Positions 1-6,044 are shown, counted from the first letter of the stretch. The stretch: 6,384 nt of DNA from Desulfonatronospira sp. (GCA_003563255.1 PWSL01000074.1:1-6384); one strand, 5' to 3'. Notes: generated from the sequence alone by a model not told the origin. Numbers and translations are program-made.

Positions 1-1043
1 ATACTATCAGGAACCTTGAAGAGAAAGGACATAAAGTATTCGTACTGATTAAGAAAAAGGACATTCTGGAGGACCTGCTCCAGCGTGCAGGCATGGATTA
101 TCTGAATATTCTGCCCGAGGGCCGCAGTGATGGTAAGGCGGGCATTGCTCTGGGAGTCATGAAAAGGGACTGGAGGCTTTTTCGCTTTTGCCTTTCCAAC
201 CGCCCTGACCTGCTCATGGGCACATCCGCTGAGATCGGCCATGTGGGCACGATGCTTCGTATTCCTTCTGTAAATGTGAACGAAGACGACGCAGCCGTGA
301 TATCCACTTTCTGTAAGATCAGTTATCCTTGGTCAACTCATGTTCTTTCTCCACGTGTCTGCGACAACGGCAAGTGGGAAGAAAAGTCGATAAAATATGA
401 AGGATATCATGAACTGGCCTATCTTCATCCCAATCATTTCACCCCGTCCGTGGAGGTGGTTGAGTCCTACTTTCCCGCTGACAAACCATACTTCCTGATC
501 CGCTTTGCCAGGCTCACCGCCCATCATGATACCGGCATCAAAGGCATCAGCAATGATCTGGCCTGGAAGATTATTGAGATCCTTAAACCCAGGGGGCAAG
601 TGTACATTACTTCCGAAAGAGAGCTTGATCCAGAGTTCGAGCCATACCGCATGTCCATCAACCCCCTGGATATTCATCACGTAATGGCGTTTGCTTCTCT
701 GTATATCGGGGACAGCCAGACCATGGCCGCTGAAGCCGGAGTCCTGGGCACGCCCTTTGTCCGGTTCAACGATTTTGTGGGCCGGATAGGCTACCTGGCT
801 GAGCTTGAGGATGTATACAAGCTGGGATTTGGCATAAGACCCGATGATCCTGAAAAGCTGTTGTCTATAGTCCAAGAACTCGTAAACACTGATAGTCTGA
901 AAAATCTTTTTCAAGAGCGCAGGCAGAAAATGCTTGAGGAAAAAATTGATGTGGCCAGGTTTATGACCTGGTTTGTTGAGAATTACCCAGAAAGCGCCAG
1001 CACCATTAAAGAAAACCCAGACTTTCAGTATAGGTTTAGATGA
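1..1043 (+). CDS. DUF354 family protein, 5' end missing
   Basis: The reading frame is open from base 3 to the TGA at 1041-1043, giving 346 residues. It has no start in the window because the first in-frame ATG (93) lies well inside the protein: the 30 codons before it (TIRNLEEKGHKVFVLIKKKD...) read as the family's N-terminal Rossmann-like strand-helix. Probably only about 15-20 residues are missing (the usual N-terminal IDIGHPAHVHFF-like strand). Other family-like stretches are PDLLMGTSAEIGHVG, IGDSQTMAAEAGVLGTPFVRFNDFVGR (a GT-B-like nucleotide-sugar-binding style loop) and the C-terminal tail ENPDFQYRFR. DUF354 proteins resemble the GT-B/UDP-GlcNAc 2-epimerase fold and are found in surface-polysaccharide clusters; the exact reaction is not established. 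The wecB gene downstream agrees with that role. A second copy of this protein's tail survives at 2924-3016. Confidence 0.85.
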   Translation, partial: TIRNLEEKGHKVFVLIKKKDILEDLLQRAGMDYLNILPEGRSDGKAGIALGVMKRDWRLFRFCLSNRPDLLMGTSAEIGHVGTMLRIPSVNVNEDDAAVISTFCKISYPWSTHVLSPRVCDNGKWEEKSIKYEGYHELAYLHPNHFTPSVEVVESYFPADKPYFLIRFARLTAHHDTGIKGISNDLAWKIIEILKPRGQVYITSERELDPEFEPYRMSINPLDIHHVMAFASLYIGDSQTMAAEAGVLGTPFVRFNDFVGRIGYLAELEDVYKLGFGIRPDDPEKLLSIVQELVNTDSLKNLFQERRQKMLEEKIDVARFMTWFVENYPESASTIKENPDFQYRFR

Positions 1044-1055
1044 AGGTTAAGGTAT

Positions 1056-1116
1056 GAAAGAGAGAAGGAGTGATGGAGAGACGGAGTGAGGGAAAGAGGG
1101 AAAAAGAGATGGAGGG
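1056..1116. repeat. Purine-rich short repeat upstream of the S23 gene
   Basis: About 56 of 61 bases are purine on the + strand. The tract is built from loose 7-8 bp units such as ggagtga, tggagaga, cggagtga and gggaaaga. It fills the gap between the DUF354 stop and the S23 start, and its last unit (GGAGGG, 1111-1116) also serves as the ribosome binding site. The same type of repeat occurs in reverse orientation inside wecB: gatggagagacggag at 1072-1086 matches the complement of 1673-1687 with one mismatch. Confidence 0.7.
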
Positions 1117-1122
1117 TGTGAT

Positions 1123-1506
1123 GTGGAAAAAGTGAGGACACATAAGGATTTACGTGTTTATCAGAAGTCTTTCGATCTGGCTATGAGGATTTTTGAAATC
1201 TCAAAAAATTTTCCAGCTGAAGAGAGATACTCCCTTACTGATCAAATACGTCGTAGTTCAAGGTCTGTCTCTGCAAATATTGCAGAAGCGTTCAGATCCA
1301 GAAGATATCCAAAAGCTTTTATTTCCAAACTCGGCAATGCTGAATGTGAAGCCGCAGAGACACAGGTATGGCTTGATTATGCCCTTGCCTGTAAATATTT
1401 GGACCAGCCAACACATGAAGAACTCTACCTGGAATATGATCATATCTTGGGTATGCTGGTAAAAATGATAGTGCAGCCTGATGAATGGTGTTTCAGTAAT
1501 CAATGA
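1123..1506 (+). CDS. Four-helix-bundle protein, S23 / 23S rRNA intervening-sequence family
   Basis: This 127-residue protein has the family's usual length and layout. HKDLRVYQKSFDLAMRIFEIS forms helix 1. The signature DQIRRSSRSVSANIAEAFRSRRYPKAF (about residues 40-66) and the Glu-rich LGNAECEAAETQVWLDYALACKYL (70-93) follow, then a last helix. The chosen start is GTG 1123, because GGAGGG at 1111-1116 is 6 nt upstream and the residues after it match the family's N-terminus. Members were first seen as inserts in 23S rRNA genes and are related to the Avd accessory protein of diversity-generating retroelements; as free-standing genes their role is unknown, possibly nucleic-acid binding. No rRNA, reverse transcriptase or template repeat is visible here. 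It sits between polysaccharide genes without an obvious functional link, 16 nt before wecB, so it may be a small inserted cassette. Confidence 0.9.
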   Translation: MEKVRTHKDLRVYQKSFDLAMRIFEISKNFPAEERYSLTDQIRRSSRSVSANIAEAFRSRRYPKAFISKLGNAECEAAETQVWLDYALACKYLDQPTHEELYLEYDHILGMLVKMIVQPDEWCFSNQ

Positions 1507-1522
1507 TAAAGAAGATTTTTCT

Positions 1523-2758
1523 ATGAAAATAATTTCAGTAGTCGGCGCAAGACCAAATTTTATGAAAATTGCTCCTTTCATAAGAGCTATTGAAGACTAC
1601 AACAACAATTCAAACAATATTTCTTCACCACCGAATCCCTCCCTCTCCCCTGCGCGACCCCCCTCTTCTCCGCTCCATCTCTCCATCCCTCCTTCACTCC
1701 ATCATATTTTAGTCCACACCGGCCAGCATTATGACGACAAGATGAGCCGTTCTTTTTTCCAGGCTTTGGATATTCCTAAAGCGGATATAAATCTCGGGGT
1801 CGGGTCAGGCACGCATGCCCAGCAGGTTGGCCAGACCATGATGGAATTTGAAAAAGTCCTGCAGCAGGAAAGGCCGGATTGGGTCGTGGTGGTGGGAGAC
1901 GTGAACGCTACCCTGGCCTGCTCTGTCACGGCTAAAAAGGAATGGGTAAAATGCTGCCATATCGAGGCAGGACTTCGAAGCGGAGATATGACCATGCCGG
2001 AGGAGATCAACAGGCTGGTCACGGACAGGCTATCAGATCTCTTGCTCACCCCGGATGAGCTGTCTTCAGAAAACTTGCGCAAAGAAGGTGTGTCTGAAGA
2101 ACGAATCAGGTTTGTGGGCAATATCATGATTGATACGCTTGAAGCCCAGCGCGGGAAGGCTGAAGCTCTCGACATCAATGAAATAATTCTAAACAACAGT
2201 CTTGATCATCAACAGATAACTGATAACCGACAACTGATAACCGACGGCTACGCCGTAATAACCATGCACAGACCGTCAAATGTTGATGATCCGGTAATTC
2301 TGGGGGCGTTGATAGATTTTTTGTGTGATGAAGTGTGCCGGGACATGCCCTTGATCTGGCCCATTCATCCCAGAACTGAGAATAACCTTAAAAACTTCGG
2401 ACTGTGGGAACAGGTGGTTCAGACTGACAACATGATCCTCTTATATCCGGTTGGCTATCATGAAATGCTGCGGCTGAACATGGGAGCACGGATCATGCTC
2501 ACGGACAGTGGCGGTCTGCAGGAAGAATGCTGTGTCCTTGGCACTCCCTGCCTGACCCTGCGCTGGAATACAGAGCGCCCGGTTACTTTGAAGGAGCATG
2601 GCGGAGCCAGTGTTCTGGTGGGCAATGCCATTGAAAATATACGCCAGGCATACCATCAGACCCTGAAAGAAGAACGCAGGCCTGTGCGTCCCAAGCTCTG
2701 GGACGGCCAAACAGCAAAGCGTTGTCTGGTTGCGATCCTGGAATACGAGAAATCATAA
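1523..2758 (+). CDS. wecB: UDP-N-acetylglucosamine 2-epimerase (non-hydrolysing)
   Basis: The enzyme interconverts UDP-GlcNAc and UDP-ManNAc in the cytoplasm, supplying ManNAc-type sugars for surface polysaccharides. Start ATG 1523 is chosen because MKIISVVGARPNFMKIAPF is the canonical N-terminus; an in-frame ATG at 1481 would add 14 unrelated residues that overlap the S23 gene. Visible family residues are R10 and K15, D126 (VVGDVNATLA), E148 (HIEAGLRS), the PEEINR pair E160/E161 with R164, H249 (ITMHR), H282 (WPIHPRT), and S329/E334 (TDSGGLQEE). All key positions appear present, so it is probably functional. At 411 residues it is longer than the usual 360-380. The excess lies in two low-complexity inserts: a Pro/Ser-rich stretch at residues 34-60 and QITDNRQLITD at 231-241. 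Both are encoded by short DNA repeats and fall between conserved segments. Confidence 0.93.
   Translation: MKIISVVGARPNFMKIAPFIRAIEDYNNNSNNISSPPNPSLSPARPPSSPLHLSIPPSLHHILVHTGQHYDDKMSRSFFQALDIPKADINLGVGSGTHAQQVGQTMMEFEKVLQQERPDWVVVVGDVNATLACSVTAKKEWVKCCHIEAGLRSGDMTMPEEINRLVTDRLSDLLLTPDELSSENLRKEGVSEERIRFVGNIMIDTLEAQRGKAEALDINEIILNNSLDHQQITDNRQLITDGYAVITMHRPSNVDDPVILGALIDFLCDEVCRDMPLIWPIHPRTENNLKNFGLWEQVVQTDNMILLYPVGYHEMLRLNMGARIMLTDSGGLQEECCVLGTPCLTLRWNTERPVTLKEHGGASVLVGNAIENIRQAYHQTLKEERRPVRPKLWDGQTAKRCLVAILEYEKS
1628..1705 (-). repeat. Pyrimidine-rich repeat inserted in frame in wecB
   Basis: On the + strand this is a run of tccctccctctcc / ctccatctctccatccctcc type units. Its complement has the same ggagtga/gatggagaga composition as the tract at 1056-1116. 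It encodes the Ser/Pro-rich residues about 36-60 of WecB, between the N-terminal helix (FIRAIEDYN) and the conserved HILVHTGQHYDD. WecB proteins normally have only a few residues at this point. Confidence 0.75.
2211..2245 (+). repeat. Five 7-bp tandem repeats (aactgat/aaccgac) within wecB
   Basis: The units run aacagat, aactgat, aaccgac, aactgat, aaccgac, 35 bp with no gap. They encode QITDNRQLITD (WecB residues 231-241), just before the conserved GYAVITMHRPSNVD segment. This is a linker that varies in the family, so the repeat is probably tolerated. Confidence 0.75.
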
Positions 2759-2790
2759 ACAACATCCTGAAACCATTACCAAAACGCTTC

Positions 2791-2863
2791 TTACCCATTC
2801 CGCGCAATGCCTGAAATGGGTAATTTAGAACTTATTTTACCCATTTCTTGCAAGGCCTGAAAT
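2791..2863. repeat. 27-bp direct repeat with inverted TTACCCATT arms after wecB
   Basis: Copies at 2791-2817 and 2837-2863 match at 23 of 27 positions (ttacccatt...gcaaNgcctgaaat). Between them lies AATGGGTAA (2815-2823). It pairs with TTACCCATT at 2791-2799 (9 bp, 15-nt loop), or alternatively aaatgggtaa at 2814-2823 pairs with 2837-2846 (10 bp, 13-nt loop). The structure begins 32 bp after the wecB stop. It could slow or end transcription, but there is no clean T-run, so a standard intrinsic terminator is not supported. Confidence 0.6.
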
Positions 2864-2884
2864 ATATATGACTTACCACACATT

Positions 2885-3016
2885 ATGAGAAAAATGAGAT
2901 ATGGGAATGAATGGGAATATAACTTCTTTTTTGCCTGGCTCATTAATATTAAGACTTATCCGAACAGTGCCGGGATAATGCAGGAGAATCCTGATTATCA
3001 ATATAGATTTTGGTAG
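2885..3016 (+). pseudogene. Remnant of the 3' end of a second DUF354 gene
   Basis: The frame ending at TAG 3014-3016 reads FFAWLINIKTYPNSAGIMQ followed by ENPDYQYRFW. This aligns with the end of the upstream DUF354 protein, FMTWFVENYPESASTIK followed by ENPDFQYRFR, with only a two-residue offset (IK) in the middle. The similarity covers about 2924-3013. Upstream of that the frame stays open to ATG 2885, but those residues (MRKMRYGNEWEY) no longer resemble the family except perhaps in spacing. It is best read as the last ~30 codons of a duplicated or replaced DUF354 gene whose body has been lost, not as a functional 43-residue gene. Confidence 0.75.
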
Positions 3017-3027
3017 ATTTTTCAGCT

Positions 3028-3864
3028 CTATCTATTTGCTTCGTCATAACTTTGCTTAGCCATATTCATGGTTTCCCTGGAGCTATTGATTAATTTAGCT
3101 GCTTGTTCCAGGTTGTTTTGGTCGGGAACTACTCCAGACATCATTTTTTGCAATTCCGTCAAAAGTTTATTCTCAAGCTCATCCAGGAGAAAATGAAACC
3201 CTTCATGGCCATATTTATCAATAAAGTCAGATTGATGAGGCAAAGCAGTCTTTATTAGCTGTGACATGGCATCTGTATTCAACCATTTTTCTGACCCGAT
3301 TCCTGATTTAAAAAATTTCAGTTTTATTACCGCAAGCATGGCAATGGCTTCATATGCAGAAAAAAAGGCCCACACCATCGGGGTTACAAAAGGCCGAGCC
3401 TTTGCTGCCATGCTTTGACCAGTTTTGCTGGGGTCAAGCTTTTCATCAAGTATAGAAAATAAATGACGGAAATTTTCATTTTTAGCTGCTTCTTCTAATG
3501 CAGGTTCAAACTTGATTACAGCCATGAGTGATGAAATACGTTTAGCTGGAGCAAGGTCCTGTACAGTGGACCAGATTAGTTCCACAGCTTCAACCTGGCG
3601 CTTATGCATAGCCTGGTTTCTAGTTGCCATTGAATTTACAGCATAATCACGCAGGGCAGTGATTTCAGCCTGCTTGGATTGCAATTCTAGCTTATGCAGC
3701 TCTTCTTTCTGACGAAGATCAGATTTAAGTTTTTCCAGCTTTGAATTAAATTTATGCTCAACGCCTTTTGTGAGAAAAGATGCAATCATTTTACGGCCGA
3801 GAAAAAGACCTAAGGCCAAAATACTGGTCGTTGCCACGGAAGGCATCCATAAAGTTAAGTCCAT
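3028..3864 (-). CDS. Hypothetical protein with N-terminal membrane segment and coiled coil
   Basis: I do not recognise a family for this 278-residue protein. The start at 3864 is supported by GAGG (complement of 3870-3873) 5 nt upstream. Residues about 9-23 (SVATTSILALGLFLG) are hydrophobic and flanked by basic RK, which suggests a signal anchor with most of the protein on one face of the inner membrane. Residues about 34-72 (VEHKFNSKLEKLKSDLRQKEELHKLELQSKQAEI) are highly charged with heptad-like spacing and probably form a coiled coil. The remainder is helical, with a moderately hydrophobic stretch at 160-182 (VTPMVWAFFSAYEAIAMLAVIKL) that might be a buried helix or a second membrane contact. 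It is transcribed divergently from the Panacea-domain operon and ends 12 bp from the DUF354 remnant. A role alongside the neighbouring toxin-antitoxin-like pair is possible but not shown. Confidence 0.7.
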   Translation of the reverse strand: MDLTLWMPSVATTSILALGLFLGRKMIASFLTKGVEHKFNSKLEKLKSDLRQKEELHKLELQSKQAEITALRDYAVNSMATRNQAMHKRQVEAVELIWSTVQDLAPAKRISSLMAVIKFEPALEEAAKNENFRHLFSILDEKLDPSKTGQSMAAKARPFVTPMVWAFFSAYEAIAMLAVIKLKFFKSGIGSEKWLNTDAMSQLIKTALPHQSDFIDKYGHEGFHFLLDELENKLLTELQKMMSGVVPDQNNLEQAAKLINSSRETMNMAKQSYDEANR

Positions 3865-3996
3865 AGTAACCTCGAATTGATATTATTATTAAGGGGTTAT
3901 TTAAATTTTTACCAATTGAAATAATAGCTGGCAAAACTTAACCAGGCTACAAAGGGCAAAGATCCTGGTCTTGACACGTGACTTTCTTTATGGTTG

Positions 3997-4060
3997 ATGT
4001 TAAGACTTTATAAAGCTTGCCCCAGACTTGGATTGACACTGTTTTTCAGTATCTTAACAT
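3997..4060. promoter_or_regulatory. Spaced inverted repeat atgttaaga...tcttaacat, possible operator
   Basis: A perfect 9-bp inverted pair lies at 3997-4005 and 4052-4060, with a 10-bp perfect palindrome CTTTATAAAG at 4006-4015 directly beside the left arm. The right arm overlaps the proposed -10 region of the promoter for the Panacea operon. Autoregulation through such sites is common for toxin-antitoxin operons, but this region is AT-rich and the match could be chance. Confidence 0.3.
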
Positions 4061-4063
4061 AAT
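4033..4063 (+). promoter_or_regulatory. Candidate sigma-70 promoter for the Panacea operon
   Basis: A consensus TTGACA (4033-4038) is followed by CATAAT (4058-4063, 19-bp spacing) or TAACAT (4055-4060, 16-bp spacing). Transcription would start near 4070, about 58 nt before ATG 4128. Another TTGACA at 3971-3976 lacks a convincing -10. The position of this promoter argues against starting the gene at the upstream TTG (4017). Confidence 0.4.
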
Positions 4064-4127
4064 AATCATATCTTCTTTTTATTCAACAATCTTTCAACTA
4101 ACCAATATTTTTAAAATAATATTATCC

Positions 4128-4913
4128 ATGAATATCCTGAAAGTTGATTTAATCTTGCAATATATTCTAGCAGTGGCCTCAGAAAACGATTGGGATGAGA
4201 GGGACCTGAGCAATATCCACTTTATCAAATATATGTATCTGGCTGATCTGGACTATGCAACCCGGTGCGCTGGCAAAACATATACGGGCATTGATTGGCA
4301 ATTTTTTCGTTTTGGACCCTGGTCTGCAGAATTGAACAGGAGGATCGAGCCGGCCCTCATGGCAATCGGGGCTGAAAAAAAGGTGATCGAGAGTACAAAA
4401 TTTGATGATTTTACCCGGTGGTCTGTTTCTGACCGGGACTTGATTACTGAGCTAGAAAATAAGATAGATACTATGATTGCCCTGGCCATCAAGGGCGCTG
4501 TAAAAAGATTCAAAAATGATACAGAGTCACTTTTGCACCATGTATACCAAACCCGCCCAATGCTTTATGCTGCACCTGGAGAATACCTGGATCTTTCCAG
4601 TTCGGGTGTAAGCCATGCTCCGGTGAAAGACGGAACCTCTGCCGAAGACTTGACCGCGAGGCAGAAAAAAAAGCGCAAGATTGAATTTGATAAGCTCAAA
4701 AAAGGCTTTCAGGAAAGGTTGACCAAAAAGAGGGAAGAAACGGCCAGACGAAAATCCAGACAGCCGGCCCCCTGTTATGATCAGGTTTTTCTGGAGGGTG
4801 TTGAGACTCTTGAAAAACTAGCTGGGCCTGAAATTCCCTCAGGAAAGATCACGTGTTCCTTCAGTGAGCATTTCTGGAAATCAAAGGCCCGGTATGATCC
4901 CGAAATACCCTGA
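4128..4913 (+). CDS. Panacea-domain (SocA/DUF4065-type) protein, putative antitoxin
   Basis: From ATG 4128 this is 261 residues. The segment SNIHFIKYMYLADLDYATRCAGKTYTGIDWQFFRFGPWSAEL (about 28-69) has the Panacea pattern: an (H/K)xxKxxYLAD helix, then a G-(K)-x-(Y)TG turn, then an aromatic-rich strand ending in FGPW/FGPx. Panacea domains act as antitoxins for many unrelated toxins in bacteria, and in Caulobacter SocA also serves as a proteolysis adaptor. After a helical part (105-150) comes a Lys/Arg/Glu-rich region (178-213) likely to be a charged helix, then a C-terminal tail. A longer form from TTG 4017 would add 37 Ile/Phe-rich residues unlike the family and would include the likely promoter, so it is disfavoured. 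No good ribosome binding site precedes 4128. The next gene overlaps its end by 20 bp, as expected for co-translated partners. Confidence 0.7.
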   Translation: MNILKVDLILQYILAVASENDWDERDLSNIHFIKYMYLADLDYATRCAGKTYTGIDWQFFRFGPWSAELNRRIEPALMAIGAEKKVIESTKFDDFTRWSVSDRDLITELENKIDTMIALAIKGAVKRFKNDTESLLHHVYQTRPMLYAAPGEYLDLSSSGVSHAPVKDGTSAEDLTARQKKKRKIEFDKLKKGFQERLTKKREETARRKSRQPAPCYDQVFLEGVETLEKLAGPEIPSGKITCSFSEHFWKSKARYDPEIP

Positions 4914-5604
4914 TGACAGTTTCCAGGCTTTTTTTGAAGAATGGTGGATTCAGGATGATGGACGTGAGTTGTGCCGTGGACGTTTGATAAAGGCCTTTGT
5001 TCCCCATGTGGACCAGGTCCCCTGTGCCTTGAAACCCATTGCCAGAACTGACGACAGGGAACATCAGCTTGCCGATTGCGAGATTGTACATGTAGATATC
5101 TCTAAAGTCTTTGAACGCCGCACCCTTCCTGTTGCAGGACTCATCTGCTATGAAGGCGAGATAAGAACTGTCTACCGGGCAAAAAAAAGACCTATGCTGC
5201 TTATTGCCCTTGCGGGACAAAGCGTACCTCCTGAATTAACAAGGGGAAGGCCTAAATATCAAACATCTGCTACCCACCTGGCAATTCCTTACTATGGTGG
5301 AACTGCCGATGGAAAGAGGGCCGGATTTGACCCTGAATTTTTAGCCCGCCTGCGCAAATGCGAGTTTCCGCAATTCTCCTGGGATATATTGCCGATAGAC
5401 CGCGGTGAAGAGTCTGTATTGAGAATAGATCATATCCAGCCCATCAGTACTCATTACAAGTCCTTTCACCCTACTGAGTTCAGACTTTCTCAGGATGCTT
5501 TGAATTTCATGGATGAATGGGTAGCCTGGCATATATTTGATCAACTGCCAGAAGATGACAGCTTGCTTGGATATCTCAGGAAAGGTCTTAACGAAATTTG
5601 TTGA
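4894..5604 (+). CDS. Unrecognised protein, putative toxin partner (weak PemK/MazF-like pattern)
   Basis: The predicted 236-residue product starts at ATG 4894, with AAAGG at 4883-4887 six nt upstream. A GTG at 4864 would add 10 residues but has no well-placed ribosome binding site. I cannot name a family with confidence. Part of the sequence resembles the order of elements in PemK/MazF-fold ribonucleases: GEIRTVYRAKKRPMLLIALAG (about 88-108), a strand ATHLAIPYYGG (126-136), SVLRIDHIQPIST (174-186), and a final helix LSQDALNFMDEWVAWHIF (198-215). It is about twice the usual MazF length, with an extra N-terminal part (1-85) and a ~35-residue insert at 137-172. There is no signal peptide or membrane segment, so it should be cytoplasmic. 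Overlap with the Panacea gene suggests a toxin-antitoxin pair. The toxin role and fold are inference. Confidence 0.6.
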   Translation: MIPKYPDDSFQAFFEEWWIQDDGRELCRGRLIKAFVPHVDQVPCALKPIARTDDREHQLADCEIVHVDISKVFERRTLPVAGLICYEGEIRTVYRAKKRPMLLIALAGQSVPPELTRGRPKYQTSATHLAIPYYGGTADGKRAGFDPEFLARLRKCEFPQFSWDILPIDRGEESVLRIDHIQPISTHYKSFHPTEFRLSQDALNFMDEWVAWHIFDQLPEDDSLLGYLRKGLNEIC

Positions 5605-5644
5605 CAGATTCCTTTCGCTGGAACTTTTCTAGAATTACTCATAA

Positions 5645-5917
5645 TTCCGCGTTGACATTGCAGGCAAGCCCATTGTTTTTGACATCCATCCCAATGAATT
5701 CATCGATGAATCTGGTGAAGAAAGAATTATCCACAAAAGATCTAAAAACCCATTTACCTATTTTTTAAAAGACGTGCTGCGCTCCAGGCTCAAGGTCCGC
5801 AACCTGGGGCCGGGAGCTGCGGGTTTGTATGAACGGGAGATCGACTTCTATTGCAGCCGTGGCTATGAGTTTACGATACTTAAGGCCTACTGCGGGCAGA
5901 CTGGATTGCTGGAATAA
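5645..5917 (+). pseudogene. Fragment resembling the C-terminus of a polysaccharide deacetylase
   Basis: The frame from just after an in-frame TAA (5642-5644) to TAA 5915-5917 gives 90 residues with protein-like composition and no usable start codon near its beginning. It opens with VDIAGKPIVFDIHPNEFID (about residues 3-21). The (V/I)xFxxHPxEF pattern is the C-terminal His-Pro motif region of NodB-type polysaccharide deacetylases, followed by KNPFTYFLKDVLRSRLKVRN, EREIDFYCSRGYEF and an end LKAYCGQTGLLE that looks like a natural C-terminus. The catalytic N-terminal domain is absent: immediately upstream, the same frame has stops at 5630-5632 and 5642-5644, and the preceding gene ends at 5604. 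It is probably the surviving 3' end of a broken polysaccharide gene. Confidence 0.55.
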
Positions 5918-5919
5918 AA

Positions 5920-6031
5920 GAGAAGAGGAAGAGGTTTGCCCACGAAACACACGAAATAGCACGAAAAGCAGAAAGGATGATTTATCCGCCGGGGAAAAGC
6001 TCTCGGCGGATAAGGCTTCGCCGCTACGCGG
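5920..6031 (+). repeat. Structured repeat, copy 1
   Basis: The order is a purine tract (gagaagaggaagag), the core cccacgaaacacacgaaa with further cacgaaa units (5938-5966), and a perfect 10-bp hairpin ttatccgccg/cggcggataa (5982-5991 and 6004-6013, 12-nt loop). The conserved box aggcttcgccgctacgcgg (6013-6031) ends it. The same order recurs at 6158-6273. It starts 2 bp after the first deacetylase fragment's stop and runs into the second deacetylase-like fragment. Confidence 0.75.
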
Positions 6032-6044
6032 AACCAAAACGCAT

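Noticed and set aside
333..914. A 193-residue gene on the - strand
   Set aside because: It lies fully antisense to the well-supported DUF354 gene and its product resembles no protein family.
1481..1522. ATG 1481 as the wecB start
   Set aside because: It overlaps the S23 gene, and the canonical MKIISVVGARPN begins at 1523.
1123..1705. Diversity-generating retroelement suggested by the Avd-like S23 protein
   Set aside because: No reverse transcriptase and no adenine-biased template/variable repeat pair is present in the window.
2791..2846. Intrinsic terminator for wecB
   Set aside because: The stems are AT-rich with long loops and no T-run follows directly, so termination cannot be claimed.
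4017..4127. TTG start at 4017 extending the Panacea protein by 37 residues
   Set aside because: The added Ile/Phe-rich residues are unlike the family, and the best promoter (4033-4063) would fall inside the gene.
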